Positions 25,313 to 34,832 are shown, numbered from the stretch's first letter. The stretch is DNA of 64,000 nucleotides from Nocardia sp. CC227C (GCF_030767025.1 NZ_JASITE010000011.1:124001-188000), one strand, 5' to 3'. Notes: generated by a model from the letters alone, not told the origin. Numbers and translations: made by a program.

Positions 25313-25801
25313 CTGCTGGTCGGTTTCCGCGCCCAGCACATCGCCGACGATGGCGACGAAGGTCTCCTGCAGGCTGGTGCGGCGGTGGATGGCCTCGCTG
25401 CCGACCGCGTAGACCTCGACCAGGAACAGCCGGGCGTAGGCGGGATGCGCGGACAGTCCGTCCAGGTAGGAGGCGAGCAGCCGCTCCAACCGCTGCCGCT
25501 GGGTTTCCCCCTCGGGACTGCGGCCGGTGGCGTCGAGGATGCCGGCGAGCAACAGCTCCACCGCACGTTCGAAGGCGGCCTCGAAGCAGTCCTCCTTGGA
25601 GCGGAACTGCTCGTAGAAGGTCTCGCGGGAGACCCCGGCGCGCTTGATGATGGCCGCCACCGGCGTGCCGACATAGCCGTTCTCGGCCATCGCCTCGGCC
25701 ATGGCGAGCAGGATGCGGTCGCGCTGGGCGCGCACCACGGTCTCGCGGGGCAGGCCGTGGCGGCCGCGGGGCAGGCGGGCGGTGACTGCCGAGTCGGTCA
25801 T
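25124..25801 (-). CDS. TetR/AcrR family transcriptional regulator
   Basis: 225 residues. The N-terminal helix-turn-helix spans about 30-75 (VGTPVAAIIKRAGVSRETFY), then a ligand-binding helical domain. ATG 25801 has GGAG 8 nt upstream. It follows an SDR gene on the same strand by 20 nt and probably forms an operon with it. Its 3' end overlaps the convergent Mn exporter by 189 nt. The dyad at 26748-26763 is a candidate operator. Ligand unknown. Confidence 0.88.
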   Translation of the reverse strand: MTDSAVTARLPRGRHGLPRETVVRAQRDRILLAMAEAMAENGYVGTPVAAIIKRAGVSRETFYEQFRSKEDCFEAAFERAVELLLAGILDATGRSPEGETQRQRLERLLASYLDGLSAHPAYARLFLVEVYAVGSEAIHRRTSLQETFVAIVGDVLGAETDQQLFACQTLVAALSSMVTACIATDDIEGLHDLREPILELVARSGDLFGTPLAAQEQQHEPGQDG

Positions 25802-25821
25802 ACGGTCTCCGTCGTGCGTGT

Positions 25822-26727
25822 TCAGGCGGGTCGCCGCAGGCGGCGGGGGCGGGCGGGCTGGTCGGTCGTGTAGGGCGCCACCTCGGCGCGGGCGATCTCC
25901 ACACCGGGTGCGACACCCGACCGCAGCGCCGTATCCACGGTCCACTGCCCGATGCCGCGGAACCACAGCAGCGGACCCACCCAATAGGGTGACACGACCC
26001 GCCGCGATCGGCGTGCCAGCGCGCGTTCCAGACCGTCGATGGCCGGGCCCAGCGGGGCCACGTTCGAGACGGTGTCGCGGCCCAGGATGGCGTACGCGGC
26101 CTCGGTGCCGAACCCGCGCCCGGTCATCTCGGTGTCGAGTTCGGCGAAGTAGGCGATGCCGACGCGAGCTCCGGTGTGCCGCAATTCGATCCGCAGCGTG
26201 TTGCCGAGCGCGTCGACCGCGGCCTTGGAGGCGCTGTACGCCCCCGCCAGGGGGAGATGGATGGCCGCCGCCAGCGACGACACCAGCAGCGCGTAGCCGC
26301 CCGCGTGGGCGATATGCGGTCCGGCCGCGCGCAGCGTGTAGTACACGCCGAGCACGTTGACGGTGAGCGTCTCCTCCAATACCGCCGGATCGCCGCCGAT
26401 GAGGGGCAGCTGCCGGGCGATACCGGCATTGGCGACCACGGCGTCCAGTCCGCCGAGTTCGCCGACCAGGGAGGTGATCACCCGTTCGACCTGGGTCGGG
26501 TCGCCGATGTCGCAGTACCGCCACGGGGCGTCGCCGCAGTCGGCGGCCACCTGGGCCAGCAGATCCTGCTCGATGCCCAGCAGGGCGACCCGTGCGCCGT
26601 TCGCGTGCAGTTGGCGGGCGAGCGCGGCCCCTATCCCCCGCGCCGCGCCGGTGATGAGAATCCGGCGTCCCGCGATGGAAGGGGACGGACCGAAGGGACG
26701 CAGCCAACGGGCCGAGCGGGCGTTCAT
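25822..26727 (-). CDS. Short-chain dehydrogenase/reductase
   Basis: 301 residues. Rossmann motif GAARGIG (about 27-33), NAG near 104, and the catalytic Ser with YSASKAA (about 164-170). The extended C-terminus is like lipid- or steroid-acting SDRs, but the substrate is not predictable. ATG 26727 lies 6 nt after TACGGT with no Shine-Dalgarno, suggesting a leaderless transcript. It is co-directional with the downstream tetR. Confidence 0.88.
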   Translation of the reverse strand: MNARSARWLRPFGPSPSIAGRRILITGAARGIGAALARQLHANGARVALLGIEQDLLAQVAADCGDAPWRYCDIGDPTQVERVITSLVGELGGLDAVVANAGIARQLPLIGGDPAVLEETLTVNVLGVYYTLRAAGPHIAHAGGYALLVSSLAAAIHLPLAGAYSASKAAVDALGNTLRIELRHTGARVGIAYFAELDTEMTGRGFGTEAAYAILGRDTVSNVAPLGPAIDGLERALARRSRRVVSPYWVGPLLWFRGIGQWTVDTALRSGVAPGVEIARAEVAPYTTDQPARPRRLRRPA

Positions 26728-26747
26728 GGGCTGACCGTACCACTCAA

Positions 26748-26763
26748 CGAACAGCGATGTTCG
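26748..26763. promoter_or_regulatory. Palindrome between divergent SDR genes
   Basis: CGAACA-GCGA-TGTTCG is a perfect 6-4-6 inverted repeat, 20 nt upstream of the minus-strand SDR start. It is a plausible operator for the TetR encoded in that operon; this is inferred from position only. Confidence 0.45.
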
Positions 26764-26881
26764 CAAACCAGACCTGCGGCCCACTCCCGGACCCGTCGCA
26801 GCCGCGCTGCGGCCCACCGTTATCGTGCTATTGACGGAAGGCCAGCGAGAGGCCGTCCACCGTTGGAGAGGACCAATCACC

Positions 26882-27649
26882 GTGGAGATTTCGGGCTCCG
26901 CCGCAATTGTCACCGGAGGCGCGTCCGGTCTGGGCGCCGCGACCGCCAAGCGCTTCGCCGACCTGGGCGCCACCGTCTTCGGGCTCGACCTGCCGCAATC
27001 GATCGAGCGCGCCGGGGACAGCGTGCCCGCCGGTGTCACCCTGATCCCGACCGACGTCACCAGCGGTGACGAGGTGGCCGCCGCGGTCACCCAGGTCGTC
27101 GAGTCCGGCGTGCCGCTGCGCATCGTCGTCAACTGCGCCGGTGTGGGCTGGGCGGGCCGCATCCTGTCCAAGAACGGACCGCACGATCTGGAGCTGTTCC
27201 GCACGGTCATCACCGTGAACCTGCTCGGCTCCTTCAATGTCATGCGCCTGGCCGCCGAGGCCATGGCCAAGACCGAGCCGGTCGACGAGTACGGCCAGCG
27301 CGGCGTCGTCATCAACACCGCCTCGGTGGCGGCGTTCGAGGGGCAGATCGGCCAGATCGCCTACTCCGCCTCCAAGGGCGGCGTGGCCGGTATGACCATT
27401 CCGGCCGCCCGCGACCTGGCGCAGTTCGGCATTCGCGTCAACACCATCGCGCCCGGCATCATCGACACCCCGATGCTCGCCGGCGTCACCGAGGAGTACC
27501 GCAAGGGCCTCGAGGCGGGCGTCCCCTTCCCGTCGCGGCTGGGCCGCCCCGACGAGTACGCGCAGCTGGCGCAGTACATCGCCGAGCACGACTACCTGAA
27601 CGGCGAGACCTTCCGCATGGACGGCGCGCTGCGCATGGCGCCGCGCTGA
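26882..27649 (+). CDS. SDR family 3-hydroxyacyl-CoA dehydrogenase-like protein
   Basis: 255 residues. GGASGLGAAT (about 11-20), NCAGVG, catalytic Ser in NTASVAAFEGQIGQ and YSASKGG (about 160-166), then NTIAPGIIDTPML. The pattern follows HSD17B10-type 3-hydroxyacyl-CoA dehydrogenases used in beta-oxidation, so fatty acid or sterol side-chain metabolism is likely. GTG 26882 was chosen; AGAGGA lies about 11 nt upstream. Two hairpins follow the stop. Confidence 0.9.
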   Translation: MEISGSAAIVTGGASGLGAATAKRFADLGATVFGLDLPQSIERAGDSVPAGVTLIPTDVTSGDEVAAAVTQVVESGVPLRIVVNCAGVGWAGRILSKNGPHDLELFRTVITVNLLGSFNVMRLAAEAMAKTEPVDEYGQRGVVINTASVAAFEGQIGQIAYSASKGGVAGMTIPAARDLAQFGIRVNTIAPGIIDTPMLAGVTEEYRKGLEAGVPFPSRLGRPDEYAQLAQYIAEHDYLNGETFRMDGALRMAPR

Positions 27650-27658
27650 CGCTGTGTC

Positions 27659-27728
27659 GTGGGGGCTTCGCCCCCACACCGGCACCTGGAAACCACAAGG
27701 CCCGCACCGGAATCCGGTGCGGGCCTTG
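27659..27728 (+). terminator. Two tandem hairpin terminators
   Basis: GTGGGGGC-TTC-GCCCCCAC (27659-27677) is followed by CAAGGCCCGCACCGG-AAT-CCGGTGCGGGCCTTG (27696-27728), a perfect 15-bp stem. They lie between the converging SDR and cspA genes and would stop transcription from both sides. Confidence 0.85.
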
Positions 27729-27780
27729 GTCTTCGAGGTCGGAGCTCGAATATTCCAAGCCTATCCAAGCGCTATATGTC

Positions 27781-27981
27781 TCAGTGCTTGCGCACAGCGG
27801 AGGCCTGCGGCCCCTTCTTGCCCTCGGTGATCTCGAACGAAACCTGCTCGCCCTCTTCGAGGCCGCGGTAGCCGGTGCCTTCGATCTCCGAGTAGTGGAC
27901 GAAAACGTCGGGGCCACCCTCGCGCGAGATGAAGCCGTAGCCCTTCTCCGCGTTGAACCACTTGACGGTGCCCTGAACCAT
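27781..27981 (-). CDS. cspA: Cold-shock protein
   Basis: 66 residues, one cold-shock domain with RNP1 (KGYGFI) and RNP2 (VFVHYSEI). It binds single-stranded nucleic acid and acts as an RNA chaperone. AGGAGAAGG gives a strong ribosome site for ATG 27981. A leader of more than 100 nt is likely, given the candidate promoter near 28111. Confidence 0.96.
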   Translation of the reverse strand: MVQGTVKWFNAEKGYGFISREGGPDVFVHYSEIEGTGYRGLEEGEQVSFEITEGKKGPQASAVRKH

Positions 27982-28250
27982 TACCTTCTCCTGACAGGGT
28001 GTTCTTATATAACGGTCGCCGCGGTCACGGCGACCGGGTCGATTCAGACGGCGACTTGCTACTTGGATGCCAAGAGAAGCGACGCCCGCACAATGTTCCG
28101 CGCGAGCATGTGTCAAGCATGAACACGAAAAACCAACGACCAAGAAGTACAACGTACGCTACGAAGGCGGGTTCCCGAAACCGCCTAAACATGTCGATGG
28201 TCACAAAAACGGCCCGGCACGCATAACAGACCACTGATCGTGTTTCTGGT
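27982..28250. other. Non-coding region between cspA and htpG terminator
   Basis: Lower GC than neighbours. On the minus strand it holds a perfect TTGACA at 28111-28116, with a poor -10 (about 28088-28095) that could drive cspA and a long 5' leader. I see no supported gene. Confidence 0.5.
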
Positions 28251-28278
28251 GGGAGTGCCCGCCCCCGCGGACACTCCC
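28251..28278 (-). terminator. Hairpin after htpG
   Basis: GGGAGTG pairs with CACTCCC around a GC-rich 14-nt interior, starting 8 nt after the htpG stop. It has no clear T-run. Confidence 0.55.
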
Positions 28279-28285
28279 CTCCAGG

Positions 28286-30250
28286 TCAGACCGTACGGGT
28301 GAGCCGTTCGGCCAGGATGCGGGCGAACTGCGCCGGATCCTTCAGCTCGCCGCCCTCGGCCAGCACCGCGGTGCCGTACAGCAGTTCGGCGGTCTCGGCC
28401 AGATCCGAGCTGTCCTCCGCCGAACGCTGCGCGAAGGCATCGCGCAGACCCGTCACCAACGGGTGCGTCGGGTTCAGCTCCAGAATGCGCTTGGTGTGCG
28501 GCAGGTCCTGCCCGGAGGCGCGGTACATGCGCTCCAGCATCGGGGTGAAGTCGAACACGTCACCCACGACGCAGGCGGGCGAGGTGGTGAGCCGGTTGGT
28601 CAGGCGCACCTCCTTGACCTCCTCGGCCAGGGTCTCCCCCAGCCACTTCAGCACATCGGCGAAATCCTTCTCCTGCTGCTCGCGCAGGGCCTCGGACTCC
28701 TTCTTCTCCTCCTCGGTCTCCAGATCCACCTCACCCTTGGCGATGGACTGGAACGGCTTGCCGTCGAACTCCGGCACCGCGCCGACCCACATCTCGTCCA
28801 CCGGGTCGGTGAGCACCAGCACCTCGATGCCCTTGGCCCGGAACGCCTCCATATGCGGGGAGTTCTCGATCTGCTGGCGGGACTCGCCGGTCAGGTAGTA
28901 GATCGCGGACTGGCCGTCGGACATGCGCTCCACGTACTCCGCCAGCGAGGTGGGCTCGGTCTCGGAGTGGGTGGAGGCGAACGAGGCGATGCTCAGGATG
29001 GTCTCGCGGTTGTCGGTGTCGGAGAGCAGACCCTCCTTGACGACCCGGCCGAATTCCTTCCAGAACGTCTCGTACTTGGCGGCGTCCCCGTCCTCGGCCT
29101 GCCCGGCCGCCTTCATGTCCTTGACCGTGGACAGCACCTTCTTGACCAGCCGCTTGCGGATGGCCCGGATCTGGCGGTCCTGCTGCAGGATCTCGCGCGA
29201 GACGTTCAGCGACAGATCCTGCGCGTCCACCACGCCCTTGACGAAGCGCAGATACTCCGGCATCAGCTCTTCGCAGTTGTCCATGATGAACACCCGGCGC
29301 ACATACAGCTGCACACCGCGCTTGTGCTCGCGCGCGAACAGGTCGAACGGCGCGTGCGACGGGATGAACAGCAGTGCCTGGTACTCGAAGGTGCCCTCGG
29401 CCTTCATCGGGATGATCTCGAGCGGATCGTCCCAGGCGTGCGAGACGTGCTTGTAGAACTCCTTGTACTCCTCCTCGGACACCTCGCTCTTGGGCCGGGT
29501 CCACAGGGCTTTCTGGGAGTTCAGCGTCTGGGTCTCGGTGATCTGCTTCTCGGTCTTCTCCTCACCCTCACCCTCGGTGACGGTCCGCTCGACATCCATG
29601 CGGATGGGCCAGGCGATGAAATCCGAGTACTTGCGGACGATCTCGCGGAGCTTCCACTCCTGCGTGTAGTCGAAGAGATGATCGTCCTCGTCGACCGGCT
29701 TGAGGTGCAGTGACACCGCCGTGCCCTGCGGGGCCTCGTCCAGCTCCTCGATGGTGTAGGTGGAGCTGCCCGCGCTCGACTCCCAGCGGGTGCCGCCGGT
29801 CTCGCCCGCCTTGCGGGTGGTGAGGGTGACCCTGTCGGCCACCATGAAGGTCGAGTAGAAGCCGATGCCGAACTGGCCGATCAGCTCCTCCGCCTCGGTC
29901 TGCGACTTCTTGGCCTCCAGCAGTTGCTTGCGCAGCTCCGCCGTGCCGGACTTGGCGAGGGTGCCGATCAGATCCACGACCTCGGCACGAGACATGCCGA
30001 TGCCGTTGTCACGCACGGTCAGCACCCGGTTGTCCCGGTCCACCTCGAGTTCGATGTGCAGGTCGGAGGTGTCGGCGGTCAAATCCTTGTCGCGGAACGA
30101 CTCGAGCCTCAGCTTGTCGAGAGCATCGGAGGCATTCGAGATCAGTTCCCGCAGGAAGGTGTCCTTGTTCGAATAGACCGAGTGGATCATCAGCTCCAGC
30201 AGCTGATGCGTCTCGGCCTGAAACTCCAGTTGTTCGACGTGATCGGTCAC
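28286..30250 (-). CDS. htpG: HSP90-family chaperone HtpG
   Basis: 654 residues. The N-terminal ATPase has ELISNASDALDK (about 35-46), DNGIGM and GQFGIGFYS. Middle and C-terminal domains are complete, though without the eukaryotic MEEVD tail. It is an ATP-driven cytosolic chaperone. The GTG start overlaps the TGA of the upstream nuclease gene by 4 nt (GTGA), so the genes are coupled. The reading frame stays open through the whole upstream gene, but that is a GC artefact. Confidence 0.95.
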   Translation of the reverse strand: MTDHVEQLEFQAETHQLLELMIHSVYSNKDTFLRELISNASDALDKLRLESFRDKDLTADTSDLHIELEVDRDNRVLTVRDNGIGMSRAEVVDLIGTLAKSGTAELRKQLLEAKKSQTEAEELIGQFGIGFYSTFMVADRVTLTTRKAGETGGTRWESSAGSSTYTIEELDEAPQGTAVSLHLKPVDEDDHLFDYTQEWKLREIVRKYSDFIAWPIRMDVERTVTEGEGEEKTEKQITETQTLNSQKALWTRPKSEVSEEEYKEFYKHVSHAWDDPLEIIPMKAEGTFEYQALLFIPSHAPFDLFAREHKRGVQLYVRRVFIMDNCEELMPEYLRFVKGVVDAQDLSLNVSREILQQDRQIRAIRKRLVKKVLSTVKDMKAAGQAEDGDAAKYETFWKEFGRVVKEGLLSDTDNRETILSIASFASTHSETEPTSLAEYVERMSDGQSAIYYLTGESRQQIENSPHMEAFRAKGIEVLVLTDPVDEMWVGAVPEFDGKPFQSIAKGEVDLETEEEKKESEALREQQEKDFADVLKWLGETLAEEVKEVRLTNRLTTSPACVVGDVFDFTPMLERMYRASGQDLPHTKRILELNPTHPLVTGLRDAFAQRSAEDSSDLAETAELLYGTAVLAEGGELKDPAQFARILAERLTRTV

Positions 30251-32136
30251 GTCGTGATGGTACGACGAGCGAAATCGGCGATGGAGGGAACCTCCGCATC
30301 CGCGCGATCGGTCATCCAATCCCGCAGGATCTTCGTGGCCAGCACGTCGTCCTCGTTGTATTCGAGAATGCGGGTGCGCTGCGACAGATCCGGATCGCCC
30401 TCGTAGCCGACGGCCAGGCGATACCAGCTCATGGAGGCCTCGCCACCGGCCTCCGGATCGCGCCAGGCGAAACCGGCGACGGGGGCGATCTTCTTGAGGC
30501 CCTTGCCGTTCGGGCAGATGAACTGCTCGGACACGGCCTGGAACATGTCCACCCAGTCCGGGCCGTCGACGAACTGCTGGATCTGCTTCTCGGTCGGGAT
30601 GCCCGGCCGTCCGGCGAAGCGGCGGGCCGACTCGTAGAGCCACTTGTCCTCGGCGGTGCGGGAATAGCAGTAGGCGGCAAAGGTTCTGCCGCTGTCCTTC
30701 GCCTCGGCGCGCACGCCCATCAGCCAGTTCCAGAACTCGGCGAAGGAGCGGCCCTCGTCCGGGGTCGGCAGCGGATCCCAGGTGACGAACGGACGGTAGA
30801 CGCCGTCGAGCAGGGTGCCCCACAGGTAGGCGCCGTGCTCCTGGAAGCTCTCCAGGTCCACGTCCACCTCGACGTCCGCGCGCCGCACCGTGACCCGGTC
30901 GACCCGGCGGACCAGGGGTGCGCCGGTGGCCCAGGCGCGGGCGGTGACCACGGTCTCGGTGAACGGCTCGTACTGCCAGTCGTCCGGATCGTCGCCGGTC
31001 CAGCCGGCCAGATCGTCGATGGTGTCGACGCCGTGGCGGCGCAGCACCTCGGCGCGCGAGCCGGGCGCGACCAGGCTGATATCGCGGTGGGCGATGAGCC
31101 ACTTCTCGCACGCGCCGTCGAGGGCGTCCACGGCCACCGGGTCGGCGGTCTCGGCCGAGGTCACCGGGACCGGTGCGGGTCGGGTCGCCGCGCCGTTGGC
31201 GGGCGTGGGTTCGGCGCGGGCGGCGGTGTCGCGGGCGGCCGTCGCCGCAGCGCTCGGATCCGGGGCCGCCGGGGCGGTGCGGGTCCACCACGGGCACTGG
31301 CGGCACTCGGGCACCTTCGACGGGATGGTCGGCAGCTCCCCCCGCACCACGGCGATGCGGTCGGCGTAGCGCTGGTCGTAGTCGTCCAGGACGGGGCCGA
31401 GGTCGTGCACCAGGATGCGGTCGAAGTGATAGCCGATGGCGCCGCCGACCAGGGCGGGGCTGGCGTAGCCGTGGCGCTGCAACATGCGGTAGAGGTGCGC
31501 CAGCCGCTGCTGGTCGCGCTGCTGCGGGCGGGTGCGGACGTGCTTGTCCGGCTTGGGATTCCACCGGTGCAGGTCGCTGGTGGTGGGGTGGTAGTCGGCC
31601 GGATCCGGCTGGCGCGGATCGGTGACCTTGTGGTTCACCACGATGATCGGGATGTAGCCGCCGCGATCGGTGTCCCGCCACAGGATTTCGCAGCCGCCGC
31701 GGCGGCCGGTGTCGGGTTCCTGCGGCAGCAGCGCGCCCCAGATGCGGTCGACGCCCGCCGCGCACGCCGCCATGGTGGCCGCGGCGCGCTGCGCGGCCGA
31801 GCGGGTCGGGTCGATGACCACCCAGCGGGCCGGATCGGCCGCGATCAGCGTGTCGCGCACATTCTCCCGATGCGCCTGCGCCGCCTCCCGGCGCTGCTTC
31901 ACGCCCGCGTCCTCGGCCACGCCCGCCATCGCGCCCGGGTACAGCGCGTCCAGATGCAGCCGGTGGCGGCAGCCGATCAGCGCCCGCGCGTCGATGAAGG
32001 GCACCCGCCGAGTAGCGGAATCGGCCGTCGGCCCAGGCGAATCGGACCCCACGGCCGCCGCCGTATCGGCCGGTCGCCGATCGTCGGCTGCGCCGTGTCT
32101 GTCGCGACCCACCCGGTCGCCAATGCCCGAATCCAC
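30247..32136 (-). CDS. TM0106 family RecB-like putative nuclease
   Basis: 629 residues. An N-terminal RecB-like region with FIDARALIGCRHRLHLD and EILWRDTD, a central Cys cluster (CRQCPWW) and a C-terminal RNase H-like part (VEVDVDLES, EYNEDDVLATKILRDWM) match the TM0106 family. Predicted DNA or RNA nuclease; activity not proven. GTG 32136 is chosen from several in-frame starts because it follows TACTGC/TGCTAT closely. Translationally coupled to htpG. Confidence 0.82.
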   Translation of the reverse strand: MDSGIGDRVGRDRHGAADDRRPADTAAAVGSDSPGPTADSATRRVPFIDARALIGCRHRLHLDALYPGAMAGVAEDAGVKQRREAAQAHRENVRDTLIAADPARWVVIDPTRSAAQRAAATMAACAAGVDRIWGALLPQEPDTGRRGGCEILWRDTDRGGYIPIIVVNHKVTDPRQPDPADYHPTTSDLHRWNPKPDKHVRTRPQQRDQQRLAHLYRMLQRHGYASPALVGGAIGYHFDRILVHDLGPVLDDYDQRYADRIAVVRGELPTIPSKVPECRQCPWWTRTAPAAPDPSAAATAARDTAARAEPTPANGAATRPAPVPVTSAETADPVAVDALDGACEKWLIAHRDISLVAPGSRAEVLRRHGVDTIDDLAGWTGDDPDDWQYEPFTETVVTARAWATGAPLVRRVDRVTVRRADVEVDVDLESFQEHGAYLWGTLLDGVYRPFVTWDPLPTPDEGRSFAEFWNWLMGVRAEAKDSGRTFAAYCYSRTAEDKWLYESARRFAGRPGIPTEKQIQQFVDGPDWVDMFQAVSEQFICPNGKGLKKIAPVAGFAWRDPEAGGEASMSWYRLAVGYEGDPDLSQRTRILEYNEDDVLATKILRDWMTDRADAEVPSIADFARRTITT

Positions 32137-32345
32137 GCATAGCAGTATGGCGTGAACCCCCGACACCGCCCGCCGCCCGCCCCTCCCCGGCGCGGTCGTC
32201 ACCACCGGCGGCGGTAAACGGGCATCACGGTCACGGTCGCGGGGGTGGACCGGCTAGGGTGGGCGGCAAACCGTGTGACATGGGCGGACGGGCGAATTCC
32301 CCGGCCTGTGCCGCCATGGCGAACCAGCGTGACGGAGGCCGTTCT

Positions 32346-32984
32346 ATGGGGTTGTTCACCAAGCGCAAGAAGCGGGTCAGCCGCCGAGCGGAGGCGAAGG
32401 CCCTCAAGCACAAGGCGGCGATCGAGGCCAAGCTCGGGGCGAAGAACGAGCGCAAGCGGAACCGGGCCGAGATGCGCACCCAGGAGAAGGTGGCCAAGGC
32501 GCAGATCGCGGCGCTCGAGGCGGAGAAGAAGGCGGCGCTCAAGGTGGCGGCGCGGGCCGACCGCGAGCTGTTCAGCGCGGCGCAGGTGCGCAAGGCCCTC
32601 GGCGTGGCGCGGATCCTGGTGCCGGTGCTGGCGCCCCTGGCCTACCGCGGTGCGACCTTCGTGCGCGGCCAGCTCGACAATCGGCGGGCGCAGCAGCTGG
32701 GGATCGGGCTGGATCAGCTCAGCGAATTCTCCGGGCCGGGCGCGAAACTGCGGGCGCGCATCGCCAATGTGGAGACCACGCTCGGTGAGCTGGAGGCCAA
32801 GGACACCGCCGGGGACACCAAGAAGTTCGCCAGCGCCACCCGCGACCGCCTGGACAGCCTGACCGCCGCCGTGCGCACCGCCGACCAGATGCCCGTGCAG
32901 CGCCGCCGCGCGGTGCACGCCTCCATCTCCAATGAACTGTCCGGCGTCGAGTCGGACGTGCTCGCACGCCTCGGCGTGCGCTGA
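32346..32984 (+). CDS. DUF6474 family protein
   Basis: 212 residues. Highly basic coiled-coil N-terminus (about 1-80), one weak hydrophobic segment (ILVPVLAPLAYRG), then more helix. GGAGG lies 7 nt before ATG 32346. It matches a conserved actinobacterial family of unknown function. Confidence 0.78.
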   Translation: MGLFTKRKKRVSRRAEAKALKHKAAIEAKLGAKNERKRNRAEMRTQEKVAKAQIAALEAEKKAALKVAARADRELFSAAQVRKALGVARILVPVLAPLAYRGATFVRGQLDNRRAQQLGIGLDQLSEFSGPGAKLRARIANVETTLGELEAKDTAGDTKKFASATRDRLDSLTAAVRTADQMPVQRRRAVHASISNELSGVESDVLARLGVR

Positions 32985-33130
32985 CCCCGCCCTGCGATGC
33001 CGAACCGTGGCCGTACCGACCGCCGAGGCGATATGCCCGGCGGGACCGGGCGGTCACGCAAACCCGAAGGGGGACACGCCCGCTCGGCCTGCCCACCGCC
33101 TCCGCGCGCGGGCTCGGAACCGATGCGACC

Positions 33131-33490
33131 GGTTACCGTGTGCCTCGGACCGGGGCGGTTCGGCCACGGTGCGCAATCGCCTGCACGGCAGCACGAACCG
33201 CACCGGATGCGCGTCGGACCGGGACCGCTCGCGCACGGTACGCAATCACCCGCACGGCAGCACGAACCGCACCGGATGCGCGTCGGACCGGGACCGCTCG
33301 CGCACGGTACGCAATCACCTGCACGACGGCACGAACCGCACCGGATACCCGCCGGACCGGGACCGCTCACTCACGGCGCGCAATCGCCTGCACGGCAGCA
33401 CGAATCGCACCGGATGCGCGTCGGACCGGGACCGCTCGCGCACGGTACGCAATCACCTGCGCGACAGCACGAACCGCACCGGATGCGCGG
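33131..33490. repeat. 69-bp minisatellite, about five units
   Basis: GCACGGCAG-type unit starts lie at 33183, 33252, 33321, 33390 and 33459, exactly 69 bp apart, with a partial unit before 33180. Units differ by a few substitutions. Because 69 is divisible by three, the array is open as 23-residue repeats in all three forward frames. Each unit contains CACCGGATGCGCG, and the last such ATG (33483) begins the downstream membrane protein. The whole 32985-33482 stretch otherwise has no gene I can support. Confidence 0.85.
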
Positions 33491-33971
33491 GTTCCTGGTC
33501 GGGGTCACGGTCGCGGCGCTGGCCATTGCCGCGCACGGGGCGGCCGGGGCCGACATTCCCGAGTCGGCGGGTGTGACGCTGCTGCTGATGATCGCCGGGA
33601 CGGTCGGGGTGGCGGCGGGGCCGTCGCGCAGCCGGGCGGCGCTGCTCGGCTGGCTGCTCGCCGGGCAGCTGGCCTGCCATGGCGCGTTGTCGGTGCTCTC
33701 CGGGCACGACCACGACTCGGGTGCGGTGAGCGACCGGTGGATGATCTCCGCCCATGTGCTGGCGGCCGGGTGCTGCGCGGTGCTGCTGGCGGTGACCGAG
33801 CGACTGTACGGGCTCGTCTCCCAGACGGTTCGGGTGGCGACCACCCGGCCCGCCGCGCCGCCGCCACGCGGTGGGGCGAGCCGGTGGCCGAGTGCGGCGG
33901 GGGCGGTAGGGCACCCGCATGCCGTCGGTGCGATCGGCCCCCGCGCACCGCCCGTCCCGGGCTGTCGCTGA
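33483..33971 (+). CDS. Four-helix membrane protein upstream of copper genes
   Basis: 162 residues with about four helices (RGFLVGVTVAALAIAAHG; VTLLLMIAGTVGVAAG; LLGWLLAGQLACHGAL; SAHVLAAGCCAVLLAV) and a His/Asp-rich loop GHDHDS. The open frame extends back through the 69-bp repeats to 32997, so the protein could carry an N-terminal repeat domain; ATG 33483 is inside the last repeat and lacks a ribosome site. Position before ycnI-copC-copD hints at copper handling. Confidence 0.6.
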   Translation: MRGFLVGVTVAALAIAAHGAAGADIPESAGVTLLLMIAGTVGVAAGPSRSRAALLGWLLAGQLACHGALSVLSGHDHDSGAVSDRWMISAHVLAAGCCAVLLAVTERLYGLVSQTVRVATTRPAAPPPRGGASRWPSAAGAVGHPHAVGAIGPRAPPVPGCR

Positions 33972-34187
33972 CCACAGCCGAACGGGCTGCCGCGCCGCCG
34001 CCGCACACCGTCGACGCGCCGCGCCGACCACACCGGCCGAACGCTCGCGGCACCGGCCGACGGCACACCGGCGCGCTGGGCCGACAGCACCGGTCACGCC
34101 GTGGGCGGCGACACCGTTCCCCGTGCCGACGACGGCCCGAATGCCCCAAACACCCACCGAACCTTTGTCAGAAAAGGCCATTCACTC

Positions 34188-34832
34188 ATGCACACCACCG
34201 TTTCGCGTGCGCTCGGCACGGCCGTCGCGGCCGCGAGCCTCACGCTGCTGGGCGCGGGCACCGCCTTCGCACATGTCTCCGTGGACGCGCCCGGCGCACA
34301 GCAGGGCGGGTACACCGTCGCCACCTTCCGGGTGCCGACCGAATCCGATACCGCGTCCACCACCGAACTGGTCGTCACGCTGCCGAACCTGAAGAGCGCG
34401 CGCACCGAGCCACTCCCCGGCTGGACCGCGAAGGTCGACCGCAACTCCGACGGTGAGGCGACGTCGGTCACCTGGACCGCCGATCCCGGCAACCCGGGCG
34501 TGGGTCCGGGCCAGTTCCAGCGTTTCGCGATCTCCCTGGGGAAACTCCCCGAGACCGAGACCGTGAGCTTCGCCGCCGCCCAGACCTACAGTGACGGCAA
34601 GGTCGTGAACTGGGACCAGCCGGTGACTGCCGACGGCGAGGAACCCGAACGCCCCGCTCCGACACTGACTCTCGCCGCGGGCGACGGCGACGGCCACACC
34701 CACGGCAGTTCCACCGCCGCGGAGAGCGACACCGACACCACCGCCCGCTGGCTCGGCGGCATCGGCCTGGCGCTGGGCGCGCTGGGTTCGGCCCTGGGTC
34801 TGGGCGCGGTCCTGCGGAGCCGCCGGTCATGA
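34188..34832 (+). CDS. YcnI family copper-binding protein
   Basis: 214 residues. Signal peptide ending AFA, with His directly after cleavage (HVSVDAPGA), as needed for the copper site of YcnI/DUF1775 proteins. C-terminal membrane anchor (about 185-208) preceded by a His-containing linker. Extracytoplasmic copper chaperone by family. The stop overlaps the next start (ATGA). First gene of ycnI-copC-copD. Confidence 0.9.
   Translation: MHTTVSRALGTAVAAASLTLLGAGTAFAHVSVDAPGAQQGGYTVATFRVPTESDTASTTELVVTLPNLKSARTEPLPGWTAKVDRNSDGEATSVTWTADPGNPGVGPGQFQRFAISLGKLPETETVSFAAAQTYSDGKVVNWDQPVTADGEEPERPAPTLTLAAGDGDGHTHGSSTAAESDTDTTARWLGGIGLALGALGSALGLGAVLRSRRS

Noticed and set aside
28286..32140. Apparent 1284-residue fusion of an upstream domain with HtpG
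   Set aside because: The upstream part is an alternate frame of the RecB-like nuclease; HtpG has its own GTG start overlapping that gene's stop.
33131..33490. Possible CRISPR array
   Set aside because: Units are contiguous 69-bp tandem repeats without unique spacers, and no cas genes are nearby.
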